The notes: a model not told the origin generated them from the sequence alone. Counted from the stretch's first letter, positions 20,885 to 33,446 are shown. The stretch is DNA of 64,000 nt from Thalassia testudinum (GCA_037157565.1 JAZHRO010000073.1:97194001-97258000), one strand, 5' to 3'. Translations and numbers: made by a program.

Positions 20885-21336
20885 AATTGACTTAGACCAA
20901 AGTCAATTACCTTCACCTAAATCAATTGGACTCATTGAGTCCAATTAAGTTTAGATCTCAACCCACACAAGTTCAATTGGACTTAGTGAGAGTCCAATTG
21001 ACCTAAACTCAACCTAATTGAGTTATTTCACACTCAATTAGGTTTACACTCATTCAATTAAACTTAGGTTAAGTTTAATTGCATTTTCCCCTTAGCAATT
21101 AGGGTTTGCAACCGTAATTCAAGACATACACCTACCCAAACCCCTTAGGACCTAACCCAAACCTCTTGGAGACCTAGAGCACGGCCACACACACACACAC
21201 ACACACACACACCCATTCATGCGCACACAATTCTCTAAAGTTCTCTAGAACTCTCTTGAATTGGTGCCACCTCTTGGTTGCCAAATTTTGCAACCAAGAG
21301 GCATTCAAATTGAGATCCACAATTTTTGGATCTCAA
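20885..21336 (+). repeat. Run of eight hairpins in B LTR
   Basis: Successive inverted repeats, given as arm pairs: 20885-20893/20900-20908, 20924-20933/20937-20946, 20974-20983/20991-21000, 21013-21023/21032-21042, 21055-21066/21070-21081, 21097-21106/21110-21119, 21271-21281/21290-21300 and 21310-21319/21327-21336. All are perfect except the sixth (one mismatch). The same series is seen in B-s2, B-s3, B-s4 and the B1 LTR. Confidence 0.75.
21186..21212 (+). repeat. CA microsatellite
   Basis: About 13 uninterrupted CA units inside the solo B LTR. Shorter or imperfect versions are at the same place in the other B LTRs (29357-29373, 38192-38203, and GT at 53317-53334). Confidence 0.9.
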
Positions 21337-22261
21337 AGACCACTTCTATCCTCATTTGGGTGGCCACTCTTGGGCTCTCTCTAGAGAGTTCCACACCTCT
21401 CTAGAGAGAAGCCCTTGGGTCTATAAAAAGACCCCATGGCGGCCAAGTGACCCCATTCACATCCCTTGGTTTTCCACTTCACATACTTGGCACCACTCAC
21501 CTCATTAGCTCCATGCACGCCCACCTTCACTTAGGTTAGCCACTCCATCTCCATGAGCTCACCACCATCATGGAGGACATCATGCCGAGATGCTGGATCA
21601 ATCCTCCCTCTCTACAAGGGTCGGCCTAAGCTACATTGGCCGCCCCTTATTCTCCTCCCGACCACTCCAAGGCCATTGGGATCACCCCTGAATGCCCTTC
21701 CATTCTACTAGATTTAGTTTATGCTCTTCATAATTTTATTACTTTTATTACTACTTAATAGTGTAGTCTTACTTCTCCCCCAATTATGCATGCAACATCC
21801 CCTTGTTGATTCTTGTATGTAGTCGTTTTGTGGTAGCTAGATTTAAATTCCAAGCATTTTTTTACAAGCTTCCCTCTACAGTTTTTGTTGCAAACAACTC
21901 TCCCAGTGAATCAATGAAAAAATGCTTTTATATATACATATGTCTCCATGTTGTGAAATCACCATGAGCTTATTGATTACTATCATATTTCCGTGATTCA
22001 AGTTGCCTGTCTTAATTGTCTATCTATTTTGCAACTAAGCATATCGTACTTAAATATGTAATAATCACGAACCAGCATGTGATTCTAAATAAAGTAGAGT
22101 AGGATAAGATCGATTGCAAAAGTAAAACAACCGCCTCCCAGAGACGAACGACTGGGACTCAAGTCTCGTAATTTTTACAAACTTATTTTTTGACGAACAT
22201 TTTTGTGAGACTATACTACTATTCCGACGACTTTCAAAACGTGTGAAAACGGATCCTGTCA

Positions 22262-22935
22262 CTGCAATTTGCGTGAGGGAGGAAGATTGTGTGAAGACTT
22301 TGACAAGCTGATACACGACTTGGAAGCCTTCGAGCCAAAAGGTGGTGTGGACAGGTTTGAATGGTCCCATGGGAAGTATACCTTTGCTGAAGCATACAAA
22401 ATCTTGGTGCGTGATAGTGGTCAAGCCAACATGGATGAAATTGATAGTTAGTGTGCACGTATATGGAAGTTACGCATGTCCTTCAAAGTGAAAATCTTCC
22501 TTTGGCTATGTAGAAAAGGACTTATCACGGGGGAGCTACGACATAGAAGGATGGGTACCCCGCCAATGCAATGTCCTCTCTGTGCATTTGCTACTGATAG
22601 CGTGAGGCATCTCTTCTCCTCATGCCTGGTGACAGACCAAGTATGGAGGGTTGTTTGTGTAATACCCACTTCCCAAGTGTGATGGACTATGGAGAAAATT
22701 TCAAATGAATGGGAGACCACATTTAGCGATGGCGGCTTTACTTTGGTATGTGTGGAGAATGAGGAACCAAAAAGTATTCAAGGGGTTGTCGGTGTGCATT
22801 GGAAAAATTGTAAGGGGGTGTGAATCCCTTATTGGACAGTTGAGTGATTCTCTATAATTACTTATAGTTGACATTCTAATAAATTTTTTCCCGGTTTGCT
22901 ATCATTTTCGATAGCATTCCTTCCTTTAAAAAAAA
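22262..22935 (+). pseudogene. LINE zf-RVT region and 3' tail
   Basis: Frames read DRFEWSHGKYTFAEAYKIL, a stop near 22450, then IWKLRMSFKVKIFLWLCRKG and CPLCAFATDSVRHLFSSC. The Cys/His spacing and the LFSSC ending are typical of the zf-RVT region at the C-terminus of plant L1 polyproteins. A stop at 22681 ends the frame. The remaining bases are 3' untranslated sequence ending in an A-tract. Confidence 0.85.
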
Positions 22936-25704
22936 CCTTAATTGAGGATGTTTTGGTCAGGATAAAATTCATCTAAACATCCTAAAATTCATATAAAAAT
23001 ATTTTACGAGATTTGGTACCCTTGGATTGACCATCTGAACCCATTTTGACCTTGGATAGTCTCAGATGGGATTTTGCACTAATTTGGGCCTCTATGCAAA
23101 TTTCCCAATCAAACTTGGTCAAAACTCAGATCCTACTGTCCCATCAGATTTCTTAGGTCCAAATTAGGCTAGGACCAAAATTTGGGCTAAATTAAAGTCC
23201 ATCTTGACCTAGTTTGCATTTCAGTCCCTAAAACCCTATTTCCTACACTCAGACCCCTAACTTTCAAAATTCCTTTCAAATGAGTACCTAACTTCTTCAA
23301 CTTCTTGCAAACATGACCCTGCCACCATTGAAGGTGTGAAAGCACCTTTAATCGAGATTCGAGAGAGAGATCTTGATAGTGCAGAATTTTGTAACAAAAA
23401 GATTTGAGTTTAGAAAACCCTATCGTCGTAGTGTACTTTGTGAGAAATCTATCAATCATATAATTTTTACCAAAACTCAGAATGAGTCCCAGGTCGAACA
23501 CGAGGAGGCTACATCGACTCTAAATCAACAATTATATTTTTTTTGTAATTTTTGTTTATAAAAGAGACATTCACAATGATGCTATCCTACTTGCAATATA
23601 AACAACAAAACTAGAGAGAGAGAAAGAGAGAGAGAAACAAATTTTTTAATAAAAGTAATGTCATTACAGCTACAACTAGAAAATAGGAAATCTAATTTAG
23701 AAAGCGATAAAGAGAAGGGGGTAAGAAGTTATCCTCTTGGATGACTGCTTGGAGGACGAGCCGGACGGATGATGCCTAGAAGAAGAAGAAGAGTGAAGAT
23801 GGAGGACGGAGGGTGGATTAGGAAGAACCAGGGATGAGGATGGGCGTCGACATCATAAGATCCACCTCTGGAATGGGGGTGAGAAGATGGCTAACGAGAG
23901 CTCTGTGAAGGGGATGAGAGGTGGAAATTTTTGTTTTGAACTCTAGTAAAGCTTCCCATAGCTTGGGAGCACTTAGAGAATGGGGAGAGAAGACGGAAGG
24001 GATGAAGAAAAAGTGGAGGGATTGGGGCTTTAAATAGTTGAGGTACAAGGGTAAAAAGGGCATTTTATATTTGAAAAATTACTTTGTTGCCTTTAGTGAC
24101 ACATGCACACGTCGTGGTAGACAAGTGTCGGTGAAGACATGCGTGCAACGTTGCCTGCATGATGAAGATCCGACTCATGTCGTTGCGCCACATCGTCGCC
24201 TCTTCTACTTCAAGCGTTAAGCTGTTTGGCACAACCTAGACCATCCGATCAAGATCAAACGGCCATGATCGCTCCACCGTCACTTCATCTTCACGCGTTA
24301 TGACACAACGCGACCACCCTCTGAGCCACTGGATCAGGACGAAGGGTCGAGATCGCGTGCCCGCCCGCACTTCAAATTGTGCCTCAGCATCATATCGTGC
24401 ATCGGCTTGGGCATCAGATCGCACGTGGGTGCGCTCACTCATCCATGCTGCCACATAGCCACTTCTACTGCTGCATAATCGCTATCCAACAAGTGAATTT
24501 CTTCGCACACGCCCACCGCTTCGATTTGAGGTGCGTGGAGGCTCGAACCCACACCCTCTCTTGAAAGTTGGAGCATGTGACCACTGCGTTGTGCCTTCAA
24601 CTTGCTTGCATTTGCGATTTAACGCTCACGCACCCTCGACCGTTGGATGTAGATCCAACGACTAAGATGCGATGGCGAGGGTGAAGGAGGAAGAGGTCGG
24701 GTGGCTGCAAGCAGCTTGGATGGTGCCATGTGGACCATCTAAGCCATCCATCTTCTTTAACCTGTAGGTCATGCCACAGATGTCGGATTGGGTCTATTTT
24801 CGTGTCGTTGGGCTGCGATCGCCGATCTAAACCCATTCGTGCGGTTGGATTTGTCGTTTGAGGTACAGATTTACACCACCTTGACCCTTGGCCTCTAATC
24901 TTTCTTAGACTACATCTGATGCTACAGAAGTCTGATCAGGGCGTGCTCAGAGACATTGAACTTCTATCATCGCCTTGATCAAATCCATACAATTGGATCT
25001 TCAATCCGAGGCCCCGAAATGATATTGCCTTGTCCCTGTCCACAAAAAGAGATGAATTTCTATACAATTTGTATAAATTAACCTAAATGCATGATGATGC
25101 ATGCTATGAAATATTTATAATGCATGATGCTTCTATAACACTAGGAACATGCATAAATTGACATTTTAGGTTAATTAGATGTATGCACATCAAATCTCTC
25201 TAAAATCAGATCCAATCCCCTCCAAAATTGGAGGGAATGATCCTTAGTAGATCCTCCACCAATTGAACCCAATTCTAGAACTAAATCACAAGCCAAAAGC
25301 TCTAGCAAACTCTCAAAATTTAGTGGGTTCTCCACAAGAATTTCATGAGGAATCCACCCTACTTTTGGACAAATCAATCCCTGTCTGAGCTCTATATAAG
25401 CTCTTGGAGCTTCAGCCATCCCTTCTAGCAAGGTTTGAGGCCCAAACACCTCTTCTTTTCCTACCACCTGCCTACTTTGACCAGCTCCGGTGAGCCTCCT
25501 CAACTTTCTTCCTACGGTCGGCCAACAACCAAATTCGCTAGTCATCCTTCTCCCCTAACTTTGTCTGCTCCTCAATGGCCAACTTAGGAGCCACCTCAAC
25601 CCTTTATTCCTCGTCAAACCCCTCTGGAGCCTTCGTCTCCTTCGACATTGGCTAATCATAGCCAGCGCTGAATTCCCTCTCTTCTCATTCGTAGTTAGTT
25701 CCCC
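22936..25704 (+). mobile_element. LTR-like base layer, possibly Tekay/Del type, split by A-s3
   Basis: Bases 22936-23373 and 25198-25704 flank A-s3 and belong together (target copies GATCT/AATCT). The sequence starts 'ccttaattgagg' and has a promoter-like box TATATAAG (25393-25400) with 'gctcttggagcttcagcc' after it, a layout I associate with LTRs of plant Tekay/Del chromoviruses. There is no coding support. The LINE inserted near its start and C1 inserted at 25705. The identification is tentative. Confidence 0.4.
23374..25192 (-). mobile_element. Solo family A LTR (A-s3)
   Basis: On the minus strand it starts TGATGTGCATACATC (at 25192) and ends ACTATCA (at 23374). Target copies are GATCT (23369-23373) and AATCT (25193-25197), one change apart. 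It contains the family A U3 blocks, including the ATCCAACGG inverted repeat (near 24640-24662), a good minus-strand box B, GGTTCGAGCC (24540-24549), with a box A-like stretch at 24581-24591, and a CT-rich U5. Confidence 0.8.
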
Positions 25705-27340
25705 TGATGAGCCCATATTTGTGGGCTAATTAGTTACTAAAGTGCCTAGGAATTAGATTAATATTAGCATATACATAGCATGCATTAAGATATAAATAAT
25801 CTAGTTTATATATATTTGCTTGTATGCATTCCATATATAAATTATTTAGCATGCATTAGAATAACATGCACTAGTCTTTAGGTTACATTATATGCATATA
25901 TTAGAATTAACATTTTATTGAGGGTTTGTACATAAATAAACCAATCTTTTTATTATTTATTTTTATTCTCTCTTCTCTGCAGTGAATATGCTGCCTCTCT
26001 GCCACCAGCTACCCACACTGAAGACGTACATTCAAGGACGAGAGGGAGAGGTGGATTTGGTCGGGGCAGCTAAGACTACAAGGAAGAGGAGGAGGTAGCC
26101 AGGCACTTTGAGATGCCGCCCGCCCCATCACTGTGCATCCGCCCATCACTGTGGTCTCCACAGCCAAGCCTCACCACACCGTGGGTCGGCGGAGTGACAG
26201 GCCATCGCGCCAAGCCAACGAGCTGAGCCACTTACCGTGAGCATGTGCCTCGTCGGCCACATGAAGAACTTCTTTCTTCCTTCTCACTATTCTCTCTTTT
26301 CTTTTCTTTTGCATGATACTATTCATCTTCATCTTCATTACTCTATTTGCAAACCTCAACAAACCCATCACCCCCATACCGCTGACCACCACGCCTCATC
26401 GTCACCGTCCTCAGTGTCACCCTCCTCTCAGCCACATCGCAACCACCTTCACACCAGAGCGGACGGTAATTGCTGGCCTTACCTCATGTGGAACACATGC
26501 TGGAGGCTGCCCCACCTCCTCGCCTTGTCATAGCTACAAGCACACTTGTGTCTCCGCTTCCTCGCATAGCCAGCAGTGCGCCCCCACATGGAGGCTACCC
26601 GTACCTCCTCGCCTATGCACATCTCCATGTGCACAACCTCCGTGCACACCATCGGTGCCCGTGCAGCCCTCCAGAATGCCGTGCCCCACACCTCCATTCC
26701 CAGCGCTCAACACTACCCTCGACACCTAGGCACACCTCCAGCACATGTAGTAGGTAGCGCGCGCATCCCTCCCACTACCTGCGCACACCTCCAATGTGCA
26801 TGTGTCCCCCTGCACCTCCTCACCTCCAGCCCGAGCATCAAGTTGCTTCACAGCAGCAACAACTGTTGCCACCACCGCCGGGTGCACGTCGATCTCGCCC
26901 ACCTCCGGTGAAGACCACACTACCAGTCATCTCCTCCATCATGCGTAAAAACCAACAAAGGAATTGCTCTGTTTCTTGGGGCAATAGTAATTACATTTCA
27001 TTGACATTGCAAGAGTGAGATTTTTTTTATTTATTAATTAAATATTTTGGCTAATTTATGCAAGTGACCTTTCTCTTTCTCATAAATGCCATTTTAGCAT
27101 GATGTCTTCTTGTTTCCTTAATCTGAAGGTGGATTTGGCTTGATTTCTTGATGAAATTAATACTGAACATCGGTTTTTGACCCTTGCGAGTTCGTAATAG
27201 CCAATGCCTCCCTGTCGACATGACCCTCTCCTCATTGAGTGGTTATTTTAATTATTTTAATTAGTCAATTTTCCATCACTTAGAAATACAACGACAAATC
27301 ATCTTAATCATCATTTTTGAAAGTGAAAATTGACTCGTCA
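25705..27340 (+). repeat. C1 5' LTR
   Basis: Starts TGATGAGCCC and ends GACTCGTCA. Its 761-base counterpart starts at 40223. U3 is AT-rich, with many ATGCAT/GCATGC motifs (25787-25900). A C-rich, low-complexity middle (26370-26930) gives proline- and histidine-rich frames that I regard as chance. Confidence 0.9.
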
Positions 27341-27342
27341 AA

Positions 27343-27358
27343 TGGTGCCATTGCCAGG
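27343..27358 (+). other. C1 primer-binding site, split
   Basis: TGGTGCCATTGCCAGG is interrupted by A-s4 and continues at 33447 with 'gaggcaac'. The target duplication CCAGG is part of it (27354-27358 and 33442-33446). Confidence 0.8.
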
Positions 27359-28214
27359 TGTTCGCACGAATTTCATGTGTTTGAAATTGGGGTTATGAGT
27401 AACCCATCATCGTAGTTGCAAAACTGGTGATCAAATGTAATTTATACTGAAACTCCAAGGGAGTCCCGGGTCGAACACAGGGAGGCAATGTTTACTTTGT
27501 ATGAAAATTGTGCTTCAATTTGTTTCTTTTTAGTGCTTAGGGTTTTGTTTTTTTTTTTGAAATAAAATGACAATCAATCACCAGAGAGTGATAGAATCGA
27601 ATTTGATATATTGCATGAATATCAATTACAATAATCTAAAAAACATAAAAGGAGGGGGAGGTGAGAAGAAATCTCTCGAAGCAGCTGTTCGATGAGATGA
27701 TGGTGCCTGACGGAAGCTCAGATGAAGGACTTGGAAAGTAGGACGACGGAGGTGAGAAGTGGGAGGATGTCGGGTCGAGGAAAGCTTCAACGCAGCTTAG
27801 GAATGGAGGTGAGAAGGCGAAGATGATCTGCTACCGGAATGGAGGTAGGAGGATGGCTCCGAGGCAACCTATGAATAGGGATGGAAAGTTGGAGGAGTAT
27901 TTTGTGGGGCAGACTCTCATTACACTAATAGGCACCTTGGGAACTTGAGAGCAAACTCTAACAGAGAGTTGGTAGGTTTGCTAGAGCTTGGGAGTATGTG
28001 GGAGTAGAGCAGGTAGAGATGGCTTGGAAGGGAGGGGGCATAGGTCCTTTTATAGTGGAGGAGAAGAGGCTAGAATAGGCATGGAACCAATAGCGACCAC
28101 CTGGTCATCCCTGTAAGTGTTGTAGGCAGCTCACGCCTACTCATGTTAACAGCTAGCCTTGCTGGTGTGCGTATAATTAGCAGCGGCTTTAAGGGTTGCT
28201 ATATCTCTGCCAAG

Positions 28215-30374
28215 TGATTGCGCAGCAATCATAGGTCTTAATTGACAAGAATTAGGCTTGGCCTTAGCATAAGTTAGGGTAGTTCATGCATGCATAAGCA
28301 TTATTTGCATCTTTACTATTCCTCCTATAGCTATGCATAGAATAATTCTATAATACACAAATTTGGTGCATTATATAAATTGCAGGAAATAAGAAGCTCA
28401 GGAGCTAGATCTGAGATTGGATCTGAAGCTGGACCTGAAGCTAGAGTTGCAGCATAGCTGGAGTAGAAGACCAAGAATAAGATGTAGTAGACAATAATGT
28501 AAGGGGTTGAGGTATGCTATTCTGTTAAGCAGGAATAAAGCAGTAAATTACAAAGAAGTTAGGTCCATCCTAGCCCTAGGTTTACCTAGAAGCTTCCCCA
28601 AGCCTTAGCTACCCTTAGATTAGGTCACTGTACCCTAGGAAGCCTTAAAACCTTATTTCCAGCCTCTATCTAGACGTCCAGATGAGTTACAGGATGTCCA
28701 GAACCCTTAGCCACAACCTGCACACCTAAAACCCACTTCTGCGGCATTTTAAGACATCCAGACACTTGGTCTGGACATCCAATTTCTGCAGACAGAACCT
28801 TAATTCTTCCCTGTCTCTATTTGGATGTCCAGACAACAAGTCTGGATGTCTAACTTTTCATTTTAAAATGTCTGACACTATTGTCAGATGTCTGGAACTG
28901 CTCTCTAGTTCCTACTTTTGAATTAAAGCTTGGATCTTGAATTCCTAGGTCCCTAAACCCAATTCCAACCCCATAGGAACCTAAATTAAGTTACCTTAAC
29001 CCTAGTACATCACCTCTAGACCTCCCTAAGGACCTAATTAAGTCTTTACTAAACCTAATTGACTTGGATCTTAGCCAATTCCATCAGCCTATTCAATTAG
29101 ACTCATTGAGCACAATTGAGCCCTGATCTCAGTACACACTGTCCAATTGGACTCAGTGAGAGTCCAATTGACCTAGACCAACCTTAATTGAGCTTTTTTA
29201 CTCAATTAGGGTTTGACACATCCAATTAAACTTGTAACAAGTTTAGTTGCATTTTACCTTAATAAATTAGGGTTTACAACCCTAATTTGAGACCTACCTT
29301 GACCTAAACCCACTAGAACCTAACCTAATCAACGTAGCCACCTAGGTTTCGACCCACACACACCCACACACACCATCTACATGGAAATACCTAGCCTATA
29401 GTTCTCTAGAACTCTCTACCATGTGTTGTTGCCTTAGTTGCTAAAAATAGCAACCAAGATGCATTCAATTTTTAGATCCACCAAATGTGGATCTAAAAGC
29501 CACCCATCCATCCTCTCTCTCTCACTCTCCCATGAGCTCCCACCATAGGCCTCTCTAGAGAGTTCCACACATCTCTAGAGAGGCTCTCTTGTGTCTAGTT
29601 AAAGGACCTTTGGGTGGCCCTTTGCACCAATCTAGCCTTCCATCTAGTTTGAGCTTCATTCCACCTCCATCTCCACGAGCACACCATGGCATCCCCATCA
29701 CCTCCATGCCAGGCCTAGATCACCTCCAGCCTCTCTCCAAGGGCCGGCATAAGCACCATTGGCTGCCCCTCCTCCTCTCAACCAAGTCAAAGGCCATCAG
29801 AGCGACCTCCGAATGCCCTTCATTTTGTTAGCTAGATAAGTAGCGTAGCTGTTCGTAGATTAATGCTTTATTACTACTTAGTAGTGTAGCTCCATATTCT
29901 CCCCCAATGATGCAAGCATAATCCCCCATAAATTCATGTATGCAATCATTTTTTGTTAGCTAGTTTATTACTTTCAAGCTTTCCTGCACAAGCTTTCTGT
30001 GAGCTTCACTCTGTAGCCACCATGTTGCAATCAATGAAATCATCTTTTATATATCTCTATATCTATGTGTGAAAATCACCATGAGCTAATTGCCATATTT
30101 CCTTGCGATTAAAGTTGCATGCACGAAATTTGTATTTTCTTGCAACTAAGCATGTTGTGCATCAATACGAATTATTGTAAACTGACATGCATTTATGAAC
30201 AAGTAGAGAGAGCTAGATTGAATTCAAATCTACATTTTCTAAAAGCCTCCCAGAGACAAACGACCAGGACTCAAGTCTCGTTATTTTATAAATTATTTTG
30301 ATGAGCATTTCTGCGCATTATACTACGATGAGATCTTTGTTTTCAAAACACGTGCGAGAATCGCCCCCCTGTCA
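28215..30374 (+). mobile_element. Solo family B LTR (B-s2)
   Basis: TGATTGCGCAGCAATCA start, CCCCTGTCA end, target copies CCAAG (28210-28214) and CCAGG (30375-30379). It carries the palindrome array (28675-28890) and the hairpin run (29050-29510). The 65-codon frame is replaced by a short non-coding stretch near 30145. Confidence 0.85.
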
Positions 30375-30971
30375 CCAGGCTATCGCTGAAGGCTGGCGCT
30401 AACTGAGTACATACCCGGCCAAGCGAGCTGCTTTGCCTCACCACATGCGCGGAGACCTTGCTGCCGTGCACGCTAGCACGCACTGCTAGTGCATGCTGGC
30501 ATTGCACTGCTGCTGCTGCTGCATGCACGTGCATGCGTTGGCTATGTTGGGTGCTAGCTGGATTGAGAATAGGGGGGGCTACAAGAATTCGAGCCCGTGC
30601 CCCTCCTTTGGGAGTGCCTCTCTAAAAGCAACGTGCCAAGACATCCAGATCGTCGCGCGGATGTCTTAACACACGTGGTGGAAATGAATCCTCAACTGTT
30701 GGATCTGGATCCAATAGCTGTGATGTGAGATCAGTGATGATGTGGAGGCTGTACTGGGACTACTGGCTAGTGTTGGGTGGCTTGGATGGCACCACGTGGC
30801 ACCATCTGGGTAATCCATTCTTCTTTCTATTGCAGAGGGTGCCATGGTGCTTCAATCGAGTTGATTTCCGTGTTTCCAGACTGCGATCATCGCTCCGGAT
30901 CCATCGATATTGTCAAATTTTTCATCCGAAACCCGTATGAATGTTGCATTGCCCCATGGCCATTGATCTTT

Positions 30972-33148
30972 TGACAGAAACTATTTTCATGCATTTTGAA
31001 AGTCGTCGAAAATCGTAGTATAGTCGCACAAAAACGTTCATCAAAAAATGATTTCTAAAGATAGCGAGACTTTGAGTCCCGGTAGTTCGTCTCTGGGAGG
31101 CACTTGTTTAGTTCTGAAATCGATCTTTATCGCTCTACTTTATTTAGAATTACACATCGATTTATGTTTATTACGTATTGAAGTACGACATGCTTAGTTG
31201 CAAGTATATCAGGAATTAAAAGTAGGCAACATTTATCACACAAAAGATATTGCAATGAGCTCATGGTGATTCTCAACACATAGAAATATATATATAGAAA
31301 ATATATTTTTCATTCATTCATTCAGAAGATGTTTGCAACATGGATGTAGAGGAAAGCTTCTACATAAAAGCTTAAAAAAAAAGCACAAACCTAGCTAACA
31401 AAAAATGATCGCATACAGGAATCTACGGGGGAATTTTGCATGCATCATTGGGGGAGAATAAGGACTACACTGCTAAGAAGTAAATATACAAAGAGCTAGG
31501 TTACTAATCGAGCAGAAGGAATGGCATTCGGAGGTGGTCTCCGATGGCCTTTTAGTGGTTGAGGGAAGGAGGGGCGGCCAATGGAGCTTAAGCCGGCACT
31601 TGGAGAGAGGTTGGGAAGATGATCCAGCATCCTGGCATGGAGATGGTGACATTCATGGTGGTGCTCAACTCATGGAGGTGGAGTTGGAGATGGAAGTGGC
31701 TAGCCTAAGTGGAATGAATGCCAAGGAAATGGATGGGTACAAATGGCCACCCCACAAGTCTTTTTATAGACCTAAGGGAAGCTGTCTAGAGAATTATGGA
31801 ATTTTCTAGAGAGGCCTATTTTGGGAGCTCATTGGAACGTGAGAGAGAGAGGATGGATGGTGGTTTTTAGATCCACCAAATGTGGATCTAAAAATTGAAT
31901 GGCTCTTGGTTACTAATTTTGGCAACCAAGGCAACCACACATGGTAGGGAGTTCTAGTGAACTCTAGGCTAGGTTTTTTCGTGTGCATGGTGTGTGTGGG
32001 TGTGTGTGGGTCGAAACTTAGGTGGCTAGGTTGATTAGGTTAGGTTCTTGTGGGTTTAGGTCAAGGTATGTCTCAAATTAGGGTTATAAACCCTAATTCA
32101 CTAAGGTAAAGTGCAATTAAACTTAGTACAAGTTTAATTGGGTGTGTGGAAACTTAATTGAGAGTAAAACAACTCAATTAATTTAGGTCTAGGTCAGTTG
32201 GACTCTCACTGAGCCCAATTGAACAATGTGTGCTGAGATCAGGGCTCATTTGGACTCAATGAGTCCAATTGAATAGGCTGATGGAATTGACTAAGATCCA
32301 AGTCAATTCGGTCTAGTGAGGACCTAATTAGGTCCTTAGGGAGGTCTAAAGGTGATGTACTAGGGTTAGAGCACCTTAATTTAGGTTCCTATGGGTTGGA
32401 ATTGGGTTTAGGGACCTAGAGATCCAAGATCAAGGCTTAAATCTCAAAACAGGAACTGGAGAGCAGTATCAGACATCTAACAATAGTGTCAAACATCTTA
32501 TACTCAAAAATTAGAAGTCCAGACTTGTTGTCTAGACATCCAATCAGAGTCAGGAGGCATTCTGGGTTCTGTTTTAGGTATTCTACAGAAATTGGACGTC
32601 TAATAAAGTGTCTAGACGTCCAATAACACTGTAGAAGTGGGTTTGAGGTGTGCGGGAGATGGCTAAGGGTCCTGGACGTCCTATAACTTATCTGGAAGTC
32701 TAGATAAGGATTGGAACTAGGGTTTTAGGGCTTCCTAGGTTGTTTTGACCTAATCTAACGGTGGCTAAGGCTTGGGGAAGTCTCTAGGCTATCTTAGGAC
32801 TACGATGGACCTAAGCTCTTCACATTTTACTGCTTTATTGCTACTTAATAGAATAGAAAACCTTTAACTCCCTTACATTATAATTCCTACATCTAAACTA
32901 AGCCTTCTACTCCAACTTTGCTGCAACTCCCATTATTCCAGATCCATCTTCAGATCCTGCTCCAGATCAGCTTATTCCTTGCAATCGACATAACGAACTT
33001 AATTAGCACATTATAACATTATTTTATGCATAGCTAAAAGAAGGCAGTAAAGATGCAGATAATGCATATGCATGCATAAATAACCCTAACTTATGCTAAG
33101 TCCTAGCTTAATCTAGGTCAATTAAGACCTATGATTGCTGTGCAATCA
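30972..33148 (-). mobile_element. Solo family B LTR (B-s3)
   Basis: On the minus strand it runs from TGATTGCACAGCAATCA (ending 33148) to CTGTCA (30972). Target copies are TCTTT (30967-30971) and TCTTC (33149-33153). The hairpin run lies at about 31860-32320. The small frame is deleted, leaving only its first two codons and its stop. Confidence 0.85.
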
Positions 33149-33446
33149 TCTTCCTTGGACATCATATGATGATATGGGGCTCCGATCTAGACGATTTCGA
33201 AGGCGTTAGACTCTGATCGTCGTCCTGACCAGATCCGTATGGTTGAATCGTCCATCTGAGGGCCTAAAATAAGTCTTCTTCTCTCCTGACCATAAAAAGG
33301 CCCTAATTAACCCAAAATATATACAACTACTCTAAATGCAGAATGATGCATGCTATGTAATATTTATAACATGAAATGCAAATCTAAGCCTAAGAACATG
33401 CATGAATAGGCAATTTAACCTAAATAGATGTGTTTACATCACCAGG

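Larger units (their letters stand above)
20054..22261 (+). mobile_element. Solo family B LTR (B-s1)
   Basis: It begins TGATTGCGCAGCAATCA and ends CCTGTCA. Candidate target copies are TTGCA (20049-20053) and CTGCA (22262-22266), one transition apart, and the LINE continues on both sides. It has no interior. U3 carries a set of ACGT-core palindromes and a run of hairpins, a CA microsatellite, and a TATA box (21422-21429). It lacks the 65-codon frame seen in B-s4. Confidence 0.85.
9795..22935 (+). mobile_element. L1-type LINE, decayed, interrupted by three LTR insertions
   Basis: Three separated pieces read as one protein order: endonuclease C-terminus and reverse transcriptase (9797-12241), a short piece (19872-20053), and the zf-RVT region plus 3' tail (22262-22935). 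Removing A2 and the solo B LTR joins the frames sensibly. The 3' end has a short A-tract (about 22928-22935). Its upstream part is left of the window. Stops and frameshifts are scattered through all pieces, so it is an old dead copy. It inserted near the beginning of the LTR-like sequence that resumes at 22936. Confidence 0.85.
27359..33441 (-). mobile_element. Solo family A LTR (A-s4) holding two solo B LTRs
   Basis: It is read on the minus strand from 33441 (TGATGTAAACACATC) to 27359 (GTGCGAACA), with perfect target copies CCAGG. Pieces are 27359-28214, 30375-30971 and 33149-33441. They contain the U5 block, a TATA box (28047-28054, minus), tRNA-like sequence (30585-30640) and the 'ggatctggatccaa' inverted repeat (30704-30717). 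The closest relative is A-s1. Removing the nested LTRs leaves about 1.7 kb, the normal family A length. Confidence 0.85.

Noticed and set aside
25171..25545. A 124-codon frame on the minus strand
   Set aside because: It crosses the boundary between A-s3 and the LTR-like base layer, so it cannot be an ancestral gene.
26237..26911. Several Pro/His/Ser-rich frames on both strands in the C1 LTR
   Set aside because: C-rich low-complexity part of an LTR; frames overlap each other and are not conserved in the 3' LTR copy.
31534..31809. A 91-codon frame in B-s3 (and its opposite-strand relative at 52833-53093)
   Set aside because: Lies in the LTR around the promoter and leader; a comparable frame is broken in the other B LTRs.
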